Source: Vitis vinifera (lineage: Eukaryota; Streptophyta; Magnoliopsida; Vitales; Vitaceae). Taken from it: DNA of 64,000 nucleotides. The notes under the pieces were generated by a model. It was not told the DNA's origin. It worked only from the letters and a program-made list of their open reading frames with translations, and made no database searches. The translations under genes were made by a program, and so were the position numbers. Positions 12,650-25,480 of the stretch are shown piece after piece; within the stretch, counting starts at the first letter, position 1; each line of letters opens with the position of its first letter. The stretch spans positions 25,290,001-25,354,000 of the forward strand of contig NC_081820.1 of NCBI RefSeq assembly GCF_030704535.1, in the 5' to 3' direction.

Positions 12650-14732
12650 TCATTATGGCTGAGGGAGGAATGGATCGCTACTATAAAAGCTCATATAGCT
12701 GGGGAAGGAATGGGTTGCTGCTATAAAAGCTCTTATAGGAATATATGGCCCAATAGGCACAACCACATGGGCTGGGTTGCTGCTATAAAAGCTTTAATAG
12801 CAATATATGGCCCAATAGGCAGAATCACATGGGCTTGTCCGCGACCATAGAGCCACTATATAAGCACTATCTCTCCTGCTCGGTTTAGACTGCTGGACCC
12901 ACTGAGAGCCATGTCTTTTATCATTAACTCTTCTTAGCCACCATTGAAGACCATTGAACTCTTCTCCCAAAGCCATAATACCCATCCTCATCACTGTATA
13001 TTTCTCCGACTAGATTGTTGTCGTCACTGACATCCTCATCACTGAGGGGGCTTAGATCAATGACCAACTCGCTCAACGACCAATTTCTTTAGCCACTTCA
13101 TCGCCCACATCTTTCAGGTATTCTTTTGATTCCTTCTACGGCTTCACACTCTGTTATTCCTTTATTTCTTTCTTTGATTTCAAATTAGGTTTCTTTTCAT
13201 CACTTCTATTTCCTCCCATCTCTCTTTTTCTGGTTAGGGTTAAGGTTAGGGTTTGGGTTTGTGTTTGGATTCCCTGGTATATATTTACTAATTATTATGA
13301 GCATCAATCCCTCACCATACTTTCACATACCTCATATCTGCACTCTTATTCTTCTTTCCATTTTCATGTGCATCGAAGCTTAGCTTGGAAGCAATGATTG
13401 CTCATGTCCCTTCTCTTTTGTGTTTTTTTTTGTCTTTCGTGCATAAGATGAAGTTGAAAATTTTAGTGATATGAAGAAATTCAATGCAGTCTGCTATTAT
13501 TATAGTGCCTTGTCTGCACCTAATGAAATCAAAGGCTATGGAAGCTCTTCATTTTGCACCCTAATTAGGATGCTACACTTCTGATTTTCTAACTTCTTAA
13601 AAATCAGGAATTGATTTTTTACGCTCATTTTTACATTTTTAATTCAGCTGATTTACATAAGCTTGATATTTGTTCTTTGAGTGGAAATTCTGATGCTTAC
13701 AGGAGAGACACTTTACTAATTTTATCTACTAGGTTGAGCATTTGCTTTTTCTTCCTGCCAATTTACTAATTATCAAATTCCTTTTTTTTTTTTTCTGGTT
13801 GGTTTTTCCCTTTCCCTTCTGTTTTCATTTGAGGCCACCATATCTCAGGCAATTCACATCCTGAGAGAGTTAGCTCCAACCAAATTGGCCAGAGAGTTAG
13901 CTGCAGATCAAGGTATAATAGCCAAGATTGGCTTATAAATATCTGAGAATGAAAATCTTACCATTCTTTCATTATCTTTTATTGAGCACCCCTTTTCTTT
14001 AATGTAAAATATTTGAAACTCAATGGTACAAAGAGATACAAAATTCAGAAGCAGTTTTATATTTCACATATGTCATAGAGGTGTAATTGAAAGACCAATT
14101 GAAAGAATCAAACTTTGAATCTTAGGTGTTCAGTTATATGTTATAACACGACAGGTCTAATCTGCCTAATTTGGCAAATCAGATGTTAGCAAGATGAGGG
14201 TTAGCTTAGGAGGTCCCACAGCCAAGGCAAGCTACTTGTGAGATTAAGCAGTCTGATTAGGAATACATTGTTTGGCTTCACAAGTCAATACAAGGCAAAA
14301 TTAAAACATTAATAATTTGATTTTAACCAAAATTGATGTCTTAACCACCATGTTTCCTTTCTAAATGAATTGAGATGGTTCAATTTGAATGAAACCTAAT
14401 TAATTGGGAGATTTAAATAAGGTCACTTGCTGTTAGAAATTGTTGCGAAGAGGAACTAATACAAACTTTTGATCAAACTTTGCCCTGCATCATGTTTGGC
14501 CCTCAAACCCATATTTCACCCAATTGATTTGGTGGAAGAGGCTTCAATGTATCTACACTAACTATTTAGGGTTCATCTTTTTTTCTTTTGGTTGATCATT
14601 CTCTTTTTTGCTTTCTTTTTTTCTTTGTTCCTTTTTGGTTTTCAAGTTACAAATCATTTAATCAAAGAAATGATAACTAATTTTTTTTTTTTTTTTTTTA
14701 CTTTTACTTTACTGTACCTTCATTTTTCAAGC
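12650..14732 (+). repeat. 2-kb block, copy 1 of 3, with fossil exon
   Basis: Repeated at 52185-54720 and 55617-58150. It contains TTAGGG-like pieces (about 13235-13260) and a fossil 79-nt exon (13834-13912). Relative to the other copies it lacks about 400 bp at about 13578. It has no complete gene; it looks like the broken 5' part of an unidentified spliced gene. Its right end is cut by the Ty3/gypsy fragment. Confidence 0.75.
13834..13912 (+). pseudogene. Fossil 79-nt internal exon, splice sites intact
   Basis: A pyrimidine-rich tract ending in TTTGAG precedes an open 79-nt segment ending AAG|GTATAA. It would encode 26 residues including LRELAPTKLARELAADQ. I do not recognise the parent protein. 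Copies 2 and 3 keep the reading frame but have lost the GT donor. Confidence 0.45.
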
Positions 14733-16658
14733 TCACCAAGTGACCATGCTCACAAATCAGCCACTCTATAGTACCTTGCACAAACCAGATCTGTCTAGAC
14801 GAATGTTGAAACAGTTCATCAAGTTGAGTGAATATGAAATCAAATACCACCCAAGGTTAGCACTAAAGGGACAAGTTGTGGTTGATTTTATAGCTAAACT
14901 CCCTAAAAAACCAGCACATTCAGTTGAGTTCCTTGGAGAACAATGGTGGACACTTTATGTAGACAGAACATCTAGAGTGTCTGGATTCGGAGTAGGTTTG
15001 ATCCTACAATCACCAACCGAAGAACTGTTAGAGAAAGCCATCTGTCTCAACTTTTGTATCTCCAATAATGAAGCAAAATATGAAGTCATCCTAGCTAGGC
15101 TAAACCTTGCCATAACATTGTCTGCAACAAAACTAGAAATCAAGAGCGACTCTTAGCTAATTGTTAGGCAAATTCAGAAAGAGTATGAAGCAAAGGATGA
15201 ACGCATGGCTCGCTACCTCACCATGGTGAAAGATCACTTGAAAAAGCTAGGCGAGCGGGTTATTAGACAGATACCCAGGAAGAAGAACTTGAGGCGGACA
15301 CACTGGCTAGAATAGTTGGCACTCTCCTTGTAAGAAAGGCAATAATGCCGCCCATTTATCTCCAAGCCACACCCTCAATCACACCAGAGCCAGTATGTAG
15401 TGCCAATGAGGTGGACCCCGACTGGATACACAACATCGTGAATAACTCAAGACGGGAGAATTACCAGAAAATGAAAAGCATGCGCATAGACTCCGCGTAT
15501 AGGCAACATGCTTCACTTTGATCAACGACCACCTTTATAGACGGTCATTTGGAGGTTCGTACCTAAGATGCTTTAGCGATCTAGAAGCCAAGTATGTCTT
15601 GGCCGAATTCCATGAAAGTGTGTGTGGCAATCATCTAGGCAGGTGAACCCTAGTGCATCGCGCTCACATACAAGGACACTATTGGCCCACCATGAAACAA
15701 GATGTTGAAAAACTATGTTAAGATATGTGACCGGTGTCAAAGATATGTTCCCAGTCCCTGTGTACCTTCTGAAACTCTCAACCCGGTCACAAGTCCTTGG
15801 CTGTTTGCACAGTGGGGGATGGACATAGTTGGCCCCTTACCCATTGCAGCAGTGCAAAATAAATTTATGCTTGTAGCAACCAATTATTTCAGCAAATGGG
15901 TGAAAGTAGAAGCCTACGCCAACATCAAAGACATAGGACATCTCCAAGTTTGTCTAGAAAAACATCGTGTGTCGGTTTGGAGTCCCACGAGCGATTGTGG
16001 TAGACAATGAGCCACAATTTGATAGTATCATCTTCCGAACATTCTGCTCAGAGTTAAACATTAAGAACCTATATTCAATGCCTCGCTATCCTCAAAGCAA
16101 CGAGTAAGTAGAGGTAACAAACAAAACCCTATTGATTACACTAAAGAAAATGTTGGAATGAACCAAAAGGAAATGGGTAGACGAACTGTCCGAAGTCTTA
16201 TGGGCTTACCGAACAATATCTAGACGGCCAATAAGAGCTTCTCCTTTCGCCCTTACTTATGGAATGAAGGTCGTTATCCCAATCGAAATAGGCATGCCTA
16301 CCATCAAAACGATCGTACAAGGTCAAAGAGACAACAATGAGGAACTTGTAAGACATTTGGATTGGGTAGATGAAATACGAGGAAACACGACTATCCGGAT
16401 GGCTTCCTACCATTATAAAGCAATCTCTTATCACAACAAAAATGCGTAACCATGATTTTTCTAGATAGGAACCCTAATCCTTGAAGAGTCTTTGAAAACA
16501 CAACTGAATTAGGAGCTGGAAAGCTTCAAGCTAATTGGAAAGGGTCATATGTTGTGACTAAGGTTGGAAACTCAAGGGCATACCATTTTCAAACACTGGA
16601 CGACGTATCCTTGCTCCGCCATTGGAATGTATCCAATCTAAAGCAGTATTATCAATAA
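14733..16658 (+). mobile_element. Ty3/gypsy pol remnant (RT end, RNase H, integrase)
   Basis: Starts abruptly inside RT/RNase H: the text LTNQPLYSTLHKPDLSRRM then an RNase H-like domain (LYVDRTSRVSGFGVGLILQS, SNNEAKYE). Next come the integrase HHCC end (CDRCQRY), the core ([29 protein letters not shown]) and the pol C-terminus (FENT, GKLQANWKGSYVV) with a stop at 16656-16658. There are several stops in the protein path: TAG at 15154 where relatives have Gln, TAA at 16104 in the integrase and TGA after MLE. Frameshifts occur near 15270 and 16000. The 5' LTR, gag, protease and most of RT are missing, so it cannot move on its own. The RNase H type and the antisense ORFs downstream suggest the Tat lineage (inference). 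Confidence 0.88.
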
Positions 16659-16881
16659 AGTGTGTTTGTAGAAATAATATGTGAGAAACAAACGGATAAA
16701 ATAAACATGTTCAAATATATAAAATATACAAATTTTTTCATCTAGGCCACATCTGGCCAAAATAGGTAAATACAATATCAAACACACCCGCTAAAGGGAC
16801 CGACTCAAAAGCATCTCATTCACCTCGGGTAAGGCCGCCTACAGCTTCCTCATCTTTGTTCGACGAAAAGCTAGGAGTGTC
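16659..16881. other. Spacer between pol and antisense ORFs
   Basis: Short noncoding stretch inside the Ty3/gypsy element. Nothing else is recognised. Confidence 0.5.
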
Positions 16882-19107
16882 TTAAGATATGTCATGTTTC
16901 TTCATACAACATCGGTAGCTATAGAAGAACATGTTGTCCACTTGTTTCTGGTACTCAGTCTCCAGCTCTTCCTTCTGAATGGCAAACCCCGCTCGAAGCT
17001 CCTGCCTCAACCTTCTAGCCTCCTCATCGGTTTTATTATTACCAGCCATTATCGCCTCCTTCTCCTCAGCCAGCCAGCGAGCCTCAGCTTGAGCCGCTTC
17101 CTTCTCCTTCTCCGTCATCCTCAGCAAACCGACCCCTTCCTCGACAAGCTTTCGAGCAGCAACAACATCACTCTTTATAGTCTCCAACCTAGTGCGGAAG
17201 TCCTCACTGTCGTCCATGTTATGGGCAATGTATGCCATCATGGTTTTGCCCGCCTCCAGCCGGTAGAAGAGCTAAGCACACTGTTGTATAAGGTTTCGGA
17301 TACTGGCTATCACCTGAGGGGACAGTAGAGAAGTTGTTAAGAAACCAAATACTAAGGCCAAATAAACAGAAAGGAGAAACAACTTACCACTTTCATCGTC
17401 TCGAAAGTCATGTAGTTCTGCATAGACATGATGCGAGATATGACAGTGTCCAGAATGCCATACGAGAGTCGTGTCGTGAAGGATCGATCGAGATTATTCT
17501 CTATTTTAACCGAGCTCCACTGAGTGGCCGAAAAGAACACTCCTATGTTTTGTACTAGAGTCTCTCTCTTAGTGAATGATGGAATCTGCCTCAACAGCTT
17601 AGCTACCTCCTCCCAATTGGAGACGTAAGATGGCTTTGGACATGAAGCTATGCAATCAAACGACTCATCGCTGAAATGGTTCACATCAATGGAAGGCCTT
17701 TTTGGCTCATGATGAGCAATGTATTCAGTGGAAGGAAACTTCTCGTTCGGTTCAAGAATGATCTCTGCAACAGTAGCTGAATGCGCTGGCACTGGTTTAG
17801 GAATCAAAACAGGTTTCGAGCAGGCAGGCTTCGGACAAGCTCTCTTTGAGAAAGTAGGGTTAACCACGATGGATTCGGACAGGCACTTGTGCTAGCTCTC
17901 CCAAAATCCAGCCCTCAAGTTTGTAGTCATGTCTCTGTCTTCTTTCTCTTCACAAACAATGGGGGGCACCCCCCAGTCAACCCTTGTCTCTGGCTCATTA
18001 CTAGCAGTTGAAAAAGATGAAGACGGAGATAATGATGAAACTGATGGAGAAGGCAGAGGTGCATATGGCAGAGTCCTTGCCCTCAGGATGGACTGAATAG
18101 CAGGTCCTTTCCTTTTTTTAGTTGGAGGCCAAACGGTGGGGCTAAAGGCCGGATGACTTGTAGTCGGAGTTTGCCTTAGCATCCCTTCCTAATGATTCTT
18201 CTCCCGCTTCTCTAGGTGGGCCTGGCGTGCCTCTGAGTCTGCCAAGCGGGCGATTGCGTAAAAAGACAAGTTCTTCAACACGAAATGCTTACCGGGCACT
18301 AGAAACGAGGGAGCCACGCAAGGGAAGACGAGCATAATAAACAACTTAGGCTCATTGATCAATGCCAATAGATTCTTGTCTAACAGAAAAACCTTATGGT
18401 TCCGTTCAGACACTTCTATCTCAAATAGCTTGTTAAGCAGGGCGAAAAAAGCTTTTTCCACCCATTCTATAGGATAACCCCGCCTGTCCTTGCCTACACC
18501 ACAAACAGAAGAATCAACAGTGAGTTCACAGCGATGAAAAAATAATTACAAAGTACGAACAAAAGTTACAAACACGTATCATACTCGAAATCTGCAACAA
18601 GCGTTGTGGAGTAAAGACTCCGTCTGGCCCCACAAATGGACCACTCCAGGGACCAAAGACAAGGACATGCCCCTTTGCTCTACCTTTGCCCCAGTCTAGA
18701 AGCCCGGTCACCAGCTGGAGAAAAAGAATATGGGCAGCTAAGCTAAACCGTTCCTTCTAACTCATCTTTATTGTGTAGACAAACAAGACTTACAATAGAG
18801 AAAGATCCAGCTGGAAGAGCATGTCCAGAACGCTGCATCCCATCAACACTAGAACAAAATTTGGATGGAAGAAGCCCGGAGGGATCTGTGTGAAGTGAAT
18901 GAACTGCTTAAAGAGAGAAAGGAGGGGCAGACAGAGCCTCGTAGCAAATTGTTCTTTGCTGAAGTACGTTATGTTGTGGGGTTGTTTTTCAGATGATAGA
19001 GCCTCGCCATCTGCTAGATGGATAGAAATTTTGTCTGGGATATGGAAGGGTGCCTGGAACTCCTGTTCGGATAGAAGATCAATTGGACGCTCCAATCTAA
19101 GGCGCAT
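16882..19107 (-). pseudogene. Antisense ORF region of the Ty3/gypsy element
   Basis: Minus-strand open pieces lie opposite to pol: 19107-18790, 18711-18526, 18461-18189, 18182-17892, 17867-17352 and 17241-16882. The first pieces carry phrases common in plant retroelement-associated or plant-mobile-domain-like proteins (HPNFVLVLMGCSVLDMLF, GHVLVFGPWSGPF). The last is a charged, Ala/Glu-rich coiled coil (KEKEAAQAEARWLAEEKEA). Tat-lineage elements are known to carry additional, often antisense, ORFs between pol and the 3' LTR. Base composition is clearly less AT-rich than the neighbouring host sequence. Whether the pieces were once joined by introns is not resolved. Function unknown. Confidence 0.6.
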
Positions 19108-20047
19108 GACTCTAGTGTCATTTTGACCATTTTTTAAGGCCTACTACTTCTGTTAGTGGAAGCAACACCTCTTCTTGCTAACATGTTGAGTAGTTCTAGG
19201 CTGTGTGGAAACCTGCGCGGGATAATGCAATTATTAGAATCAATCACCCAGCCTATCCTCCGTTCAGCGGTGCCTCAACTGTACAACAAGAAATCTAGAT
19301 GGACTAAAAGTCTGAGTCTAAAAGGACCATCTAATGAGACTTGCAGAGCAAGCCTCTTGACTGATAATCGAAAGAGAATCACCTCCATCGTGCTAACACA
19401 ACGGTGGCAGGACGAAACCCCTGAATTGACCCTTGAAGGTACTGACAATGAGGAAACAAAAAGGGAAATTTGAAAAACCTTAGATCCGACGATCGATACA
19501 GTCATCTTCTCCAAAGTGAAAACACAAGAAAACCCTAGAATCTAAATGCCAAGACATCCATTTTCCGTCTAAACTCAACAACCGTTGGTGTGGTCCCAAA
19601 ATGAACATTAAATAGAAAAAAATGGTGAACGGCGGGAAGCTTATTGGAGCTAAAGGTGAGTGCTCTCTGGCAAGAGGAAATTCGCTTGAAATAGGCTTAA
19701 GAATGGCGGCGAGAAAGGCGGAGAACGATCAACCACAAGCGCAACGACGACGAAGTTGCATGAGCGGGAAAGAGAAAGCTCTAAAGCAAGAAAAACCAAA
19801 AAATAACATAAGGGGTGTGGGGGCCCTCTATTTAGAGGGACCCAAAACCTAAAAGACAAGCCACCTGGAAACGCATCCCAAAGAGGCCCGCCGTCTGACA
19901 ATCGGCCTAGATGAATGCGACCCATCATTGCCATTTCAAGTGACATGTGTTCCAAGGCACCCAAGCAACCTGAGGAGACAGATAACCCGTTCTACCTCTA
20001 CTCGTCGGCTACTCGTTCGAACATAGGTAGACGGGTTAAGGGGGCAT
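19108..20047. mobile_element. Element interior between antisense ORFs and 3' LTR
   Basis: Comparatively GC-rich element sequence with short ORFs on both strands that look incidental (for example about 19156-19473 and 19622-19852 plus, 19650-19964 minus). It ends in the purine-rich run TTAAGGGGG at about 20036-20044, a plausible polypurine tract just before the LTR. Confidence 0.5.
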
Positions 20048-20730
20048 TGTGGGGAGATCATCTCCATGTGTCCCTTTCAAGCTCAAGACCCCTTGGCTGT
20101 CTAGGGCAATTATGTTACCCATCTGGGATCATTCTTTCTAGGCTAAGATGAGTGTCATTTGGCACTAGAAGTGAGAGGGTTCCCTTCTTCCACACGGCCT
20201 GACAGAATCGGCAGCCTGGACTCCTAAACAGGAAAGATTGTCCAATTGAGTTTTTAAGACCTTTGACATGCGTGATCTATCATGCTTGACATCCGAGCGA
20301 TCGAAGAGACTTCATTTAGCCCACAAGTCCATGTCAATTAATTGTTGCACATAATCCCAGACGTTGACAGGCTAAATGGACAAACAGTTGCACAATTTGA
20401 GATCTTGGCATGTCAACAAATGGCACCTGCCAACTGCCCTTAACTGAGATGATTGCCTAGTTGCCTTGGGGACAATCATCATTACAAAAAGGGTCAAAGT
20501 GCATAGTCAACACTATAATGACAGTCTCCTCAGCTCTATATAAACTTTTGAGGCTTCATTTTTATTAAATTTGAAATGTTGTTGGCACATCAATTTTTGT
20601 TTTTCTTGCATCAAAGTAAGTCTTCAACTAAAGAACAGTTTGTAGACGAATCTCGAAGACTCCATTCTTTAAAGAGAATAAGCTCTAGATTTGATAAGTA
20701 GGAGTTAAAAAAAAAATATGGAAGAGTGCA
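20048..20730 (+). mobile_element. Probable 3' LTR of the Ty3/gypsy element
   Basis: Begins TGTGGGGAG after a purine tract and ends near ...GAGTGCA at 20730, the TG...CA rule for LTRs. It holds a strong TATA box (CTATATAAA) near 20537. No 5' LTR exists in the window, so the ends cannot be confirmed by LTR-LTR alignment. The right end could be anywhere in 20700-20745. Confidence 0.5.
20535..20545 (+). promoter_or_regulatory. LTR TATA box
   Basis: CTCTATATAAAC, a near-consensus plant TATA element in the expected U3/R position, about 490 bp into the LTR and pointing toward downstream host sequence. Confidence 0.5.
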
Positions 20731-20740
20731 GACTCTAAAT

Positions 20741-21224
20741 CGATAAGCAACTATAAGGCAACCTACTAATTAAATAACCTATTGTGAGGTGTTTTGCATT
20801 CCTAAAGTAAGCTTTAATACTGACAAAGACAAAGGATGAAGCTTTGAAGGAGAAAGAGTTGAGAACAAAAGGAAAATCTATTTGGCTTGCCATCTTGAGC
20901 TTTGTCTCATAGGAGGAAGGAAGCAAAACATGGAGAAGTTTTCAGAGGCTTGCTCTCATCCGAACTACTGCTTTGTTACTTGTGAAGAACTTGTGATAGA
21001 AACGAGTATTAGCCTCAAAACCTATGGAGTTAGGGATTGATATGAGAATTTTAGGGTTTGTTTGACAACTTTTTTAAAGCAAGTTTTCAAAAATCAGTTT
21101 TTGGAAACAATTTGAAAAATAGTGCATTGTGGTTTGAAAGAATAAAACTATATCTAGAAACACAATTATGAAAGATAGTTTTATTGATTATTCTTTATAA
21201 AGGCACTTCACTATGCATAATGTA

Positions 21225-21281
<57 letters not shown>

Positions 21282-21900
21282 TTATAAAAAGTCATCATGT
21301 ATTAGAGTGTTTTTATTTTAAAATTCGACAAATTTTTTAAGTTGAAAGACTATTTCTTTTAAAGAACAAAAAACTATTTTTTTTAAATAATTTTCAAACA
21401 AACTCTTGCTATTTTGATTAAAAGTATTTCTTTCCTCACTTAAAACCACTTTGATTAATCCTTTGAAGGTTAAGATTTGTTAAAACTACAAAAAGACTTT
21501 TTTACGTACCTTGGTACCTTGTTTCTCATAAACATTTAGTGGAAATATATAGTTACACTGTCAAATGGTGTAGATCTTGTGTTCTTATGCACATGTTTAC
21601 TTGCTTATTTTTTTAAAATTTAATTTTTTTTAATGGTCCCCCAACAAAAATCACACCTCAATAATTCCAAATTAGATTGTGTTTTTGTAATCGGCTACTA
21701 TGGTCATAGATCATATAGTACATTTATCATGTTGATTCATACAAAAAAGAAAAGAAATTGAAATTTTTTAGATAACGCCCTACAAGCATCATAACTCGAT
21801 AATTCCAAGGAGTTTGTGTGACTTTTTTGTGGTCTTTAATTTATACAAGGTCTTTTGTTAATTTCTACTCATTGAATATGACTCTTCAAGTAATGGCATC
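20741..21900. repeat. Diverged repeat, partner of 60668-61850
   Basis: Starts with taagcaactataagg, also found at 60670. Both copies continue through matching phrases (for example ctacttgtgaag, and catatagt with cac/tca patterns near 21710 and 61575) with many indels. No gene is seen. It directly follows the LTR here and a LINE fragment in the partner. Confidence 0.6.
21230..21276. repeat. (AT)n microsatellite
   Basis: Uninterrupted run of about 23 AT units. Confidence 0.95.
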
Positions 21901-23640
21901 AACTTTTTAGCACTAAATGTATTTGACGAGACAAGTCATTCATTATTATTATTATTATTATTTTGTTTTTGTCATGCTTAACTAGCATTAAACAAGTCTT
22001 ATCCCGATGTGATATATTTTTAAATAATAAAATAATGGATGTCTTGACATTTGGTATAAAAAAATAAAATCTATCTTATATTTAACATTATTTAGAGACC
22101 CACCCATAATTTATTTTTAAAGTATAAATTTGATATTTTATCAATAATTAAAACAACTAAATTTTTATATAATTATATTGTTTTATTTCATGATACATAT
22201 TAAGTTATAACATAAACTAAATATATAAAAGCAATTCATATGGATGTGTTAGATATTATACTCAAAGCTAAAATTATATTATATTTAATAATATTACATA
22301 TTTAAATTATTTTAATTTATATCATATTTATAAATATATTCTAATTCTTCTTCTAAATTAAAATTTTATTTTTTAATTAATTTTTTCTTGTTTCCTAGAG
22401 TGACTAACTTATAAAAAAAAATTAAAATCTTGAAAACAATGAAAACGTAAAAATAATTTATCATCCATTAGATATATTACCTCACATCTTATCTTCATTT
22501 TATGTTATATCCAATAAATTAAACATAACTTCACGAGTATAATATGTACTTAAATAAAGTTAATAAGCGGTTGTTTCAACGAAACTTGGTTGATTACTTT
22601 TTCAAAAGTCATGTGAATCAAGATATAGACAAGAATTAAAGACATAAAAGCAATTGAAAGTCCGAGGAAAAAAATTATTCAGAAAAAAATAAAAAAATAA
22701 AAAAATGTACAAATATTTTTAAATACTACAATATCAAAAAATTTATACATACAAAAAAATTAATATCAAATATATCGTCTATTTTTTAGTCAAATTAAAC
22801 ACTAGTATTAGTGATATGTTTTTTTTTATTAAGATATTAATTAAGTAGCATGCTTCATAAATGACACGTCACACTCGCTAATTTATTTTATTATTTTAAA
22901 TTTTTTATATTATATCTTTCACACGTCACGCTCCAATGCACTGCATATTATCTTAGTGTTTGTGATTTTCATACATGGAGTAATCCCACATAAATCTTGG
23001 AATCAGATGAATGTCTGGCATGATACCCTTGTGCCGTCCGTTTCATTATTTTAATATTAATATATATAAATAATTGCTGGGTAAACATGTTTTATTTTTA
23101 TGTTGTATAATTTAGACCTTTGGGAATATGCATGAGAAAATTTTGTTAATTTATTATTTTTAAACTTTTTTATTTTCTTTTTTTCTTCTTTTATTATTTA
23201 TTTTCTTTTTATTAACTTTCCATTCGGTTTCTTTTTATTTTTAATTGAAACATAAAAATACCAAAATGTAAATAATAATAATAACAAAAAAAAGCATTAA
23301 ATCCCTTTGATAGCTTTCATTTCTTTTATTTTTTATTTTTTAATGTTATTATCATTGACTTGCTTTTTTTTTTTTTCCTTTTTTGTTTTTTTGTTTTTTG
23401 GTTTTAGTATTTAGCTTTATTATAAATCATATTTTAAAAAAAAACAATAATCTTTAATATGTTTTAATTTAATTTTAAATTGTGTTTATAATATTTTGTT
23501 GGAACGCTTTGTACCATAAATAATAAACTTATAGCTAGTATAAAACATAATAAATTAGCTCAAAGGTTCAAATACGAATCTTAAAATAACTACTTTCAAG
23601 AAAATTACTTTTATGATTTTCTTAAATGTGAATACAATTT
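21900..23640. other. AT-rich region, no gene seen
   Basis: Very AT-rich with many A/T runs and short TTA repeats (21941-21962). No ORF on either strand has convincing coding character. Confidence 0.5.
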
Positions 23641-25140
23641 TAGAGGATGAACTTTTTTCCATTGCAATTGTTTTCTTTTCTACAAAGCAACTGCTTTCAT
23701 GATTTTCTTGGAACTTTTCTTCATTCCAACTTCCATCTAAAAAAATATACATGTGTGGAAGTATTCTTTTCTAAAGTCAACAATATGAACCAAGTGATTT
23801 TTTCTTTGGTAGTGGGGTTAGGTGACATGGTTTTATATATAGGAAATGATTTGTCTTCTAGGCTAATGCATCAACAATATTAGTCAAATTAAACATGACA
23901 TAAGAAATAATTTATTTTTGTTATTCAACAAAAATAAGTAGATAAATAAACATGTCACATGTTGCTATCATTTTTTTTTATCATATAGAAAAAGGAAATA
24001 GTTTGTTATCTCTTCCCATCATGAAAGTGTTATTTTTCCAAGTCAAGGTAAACTATATGATTTGTTAATTTCATATGGACGTAAATAACATTATATTTCA
24101 TTGATTGGGAGTGGGGTTGCGCAATATAATATCATTTTATCTTGTCAACTATGAATATTACAATTATTTTTTTGGGTTGGCCGATTTCCAATGCAATTAC
24201 TTTCTTGTTAGAAAACAAACTACTTTTCATGTTGTTTTCCTTTTGGAATTTACTTCATTTTTTTAAATAAGAATTTATCTAACACCTCGCAAGATGTATG
24301 ATGCCTCATCAACTCCTTATAAAATATATATCTTTATTGAGTAGAAAATGAACGGGCTCTTTTCTTAAGTTAAGGTTGGCTTGAACCACACGGTTTGTTA
24401 GTTGGGATTTAAGTTTTTCTCGGAAATATCACTTAGTTGTTCCGACTTTCATCATCTAAAAAATATATATAACATGGGGAATTGTTCTTTCCAAAGTCAA
24501 AACTTTGAACTAGATGGTGTTTTTCATGGGTAGTGGGGTTAGGTGACATGGTTTTTCTATAGTGAGGTTAGTGGACACAATATTTTATCTTCTAAAAACA
24601 AGCAATATGTTTCAACTTTATAATTAATTTCCTTTCCTTATACCAAACATCGACTTAATAATTGAATATAAGAAATATGTTCAATACCATGTAATCAACA
24701 ATCATTTTTTGACCACTAAATAATTTAAAATCTAGAGCTATCTAAGGTGATATAGACTTGTTTATTTTCTTCTAGAAATTAAGCAACAGATTTTCATAAT
24801 TTACCTTTGGAATGGTGTCATAGTTTTTCTAGGCAATTACATCTATGTTAGTCAAGAAAAAGAAATAAGAAATAATTTATTTTTATCATTATACAAAACA
24901 AAAAAGTTAAAAGTAATTAACATATCACATGGAAATGATTTGTTATCATGAAAGTGATTTTTTTCTAACTCAAGGACCCTAAACCATATGTTTTGTTAAC
25001 ATGGTGTTTGTTAATTAATGGAACTAGGGTTAGATAACATAATATTTTATCTTCTAAAATATGTGTACAATTTTTTTGAGATGGGCTAATTTCCTATACA
25101 ATTATTTTCTTGCTAGTAAACAAATCACTATGATCGGAAC
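23640..25140. repeat. Two old direct repeats, about 0.7 kb each
   Basis: Phrases at 23640-24290 recur in order at about 24420-25110. Examples are gtagtggggttaggtgacat (23811 and 24531), agaaataatttatttttat and catgaaagtg. Divergence is high, so this is an old tandem duplication. No coding sequence. Confidence 0.55.
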
Positions 25141-25290
25141 CAACAATTGCTCTTCCCCCGGTGAAGAGCAAACTATATTTTTCCTAAAAGCGACATTTTC
25201 AACAAGCAGCCACAAAAACAAAAAAATAAAAATAAATAAATAAAAAACATAAGAAAACAGAAAAAAGCAACAACAACAATAAATCAAAAA

Positions 25291-25480
25291 AGGTTCCCCT
25301 TTCCTGAAAGGAGTCCATTTGCCCAACTCTACTCTATTGAGGCCCTATTCCAATTGGGCCAAGGAAGCCTAGCCATCAACAAAAACCTATCTGGGCTTGC
25401 CCTCAATTAATATTAAATCAAGTTATTTGGACCTAATAGAAGAGCCCAAATGGGTCTTTACTTGTGATACCATGAGGAAT
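25291..25480 (+). repeat. Dispersed repeat, unit 1
   Basis: Shares aggttcccctttc, gaaaggagtccat, ccaattgggccaaggaagc and agttatttggac with 25858-26037. A related piece is in the copy-2-only segment at 51281-51480. It could be a small transposable element; ends are not defined. Confidence 0.6.

Larger units (their letters stand above)
9623..12650. other. AT-rich 3' flank of the pair, no gene seen
   Basis: No ORF of note on either strand. The stretch is matched along its length in copy 2 (48840-52185). It holds a variable AAT microsatellite, a possible tRNA-derived SINE remnant near 10491-10550 and long A/T runs. I see nothing else in it. Confidence 0.6.
1..14732. repeat. Segmental duplication, copy 1 (LRK10L pair A1/B1)
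   Basis: Direct-orientation copy of 38471-54657. Position 1 matches position 38471 and the two run collinearly with small indels through the receptor-kinase pair and its 3' flank. Homology ends after the T-run at about 14732, where copy 1 enters a Ty3/gypsy fragment and copy 2 continues with its own sequence. The left edge is probably cut by the window. Copy 1 lacks two of the three 406-bp units of copy 2, a 20-bp TATA-containing segment near 204, and about 370 bp present at 51178-51550. It has its own ~190 bp at about 7610-7800. Confidence 0.95.

Noticed and set aside
19156..20151. Several short ORFs on both strands between the antisense ORFs and the LTR
   Set aside because: Retroelement noncoding sequence with comparatively high GC gives chance ORFs; none has a known motif.
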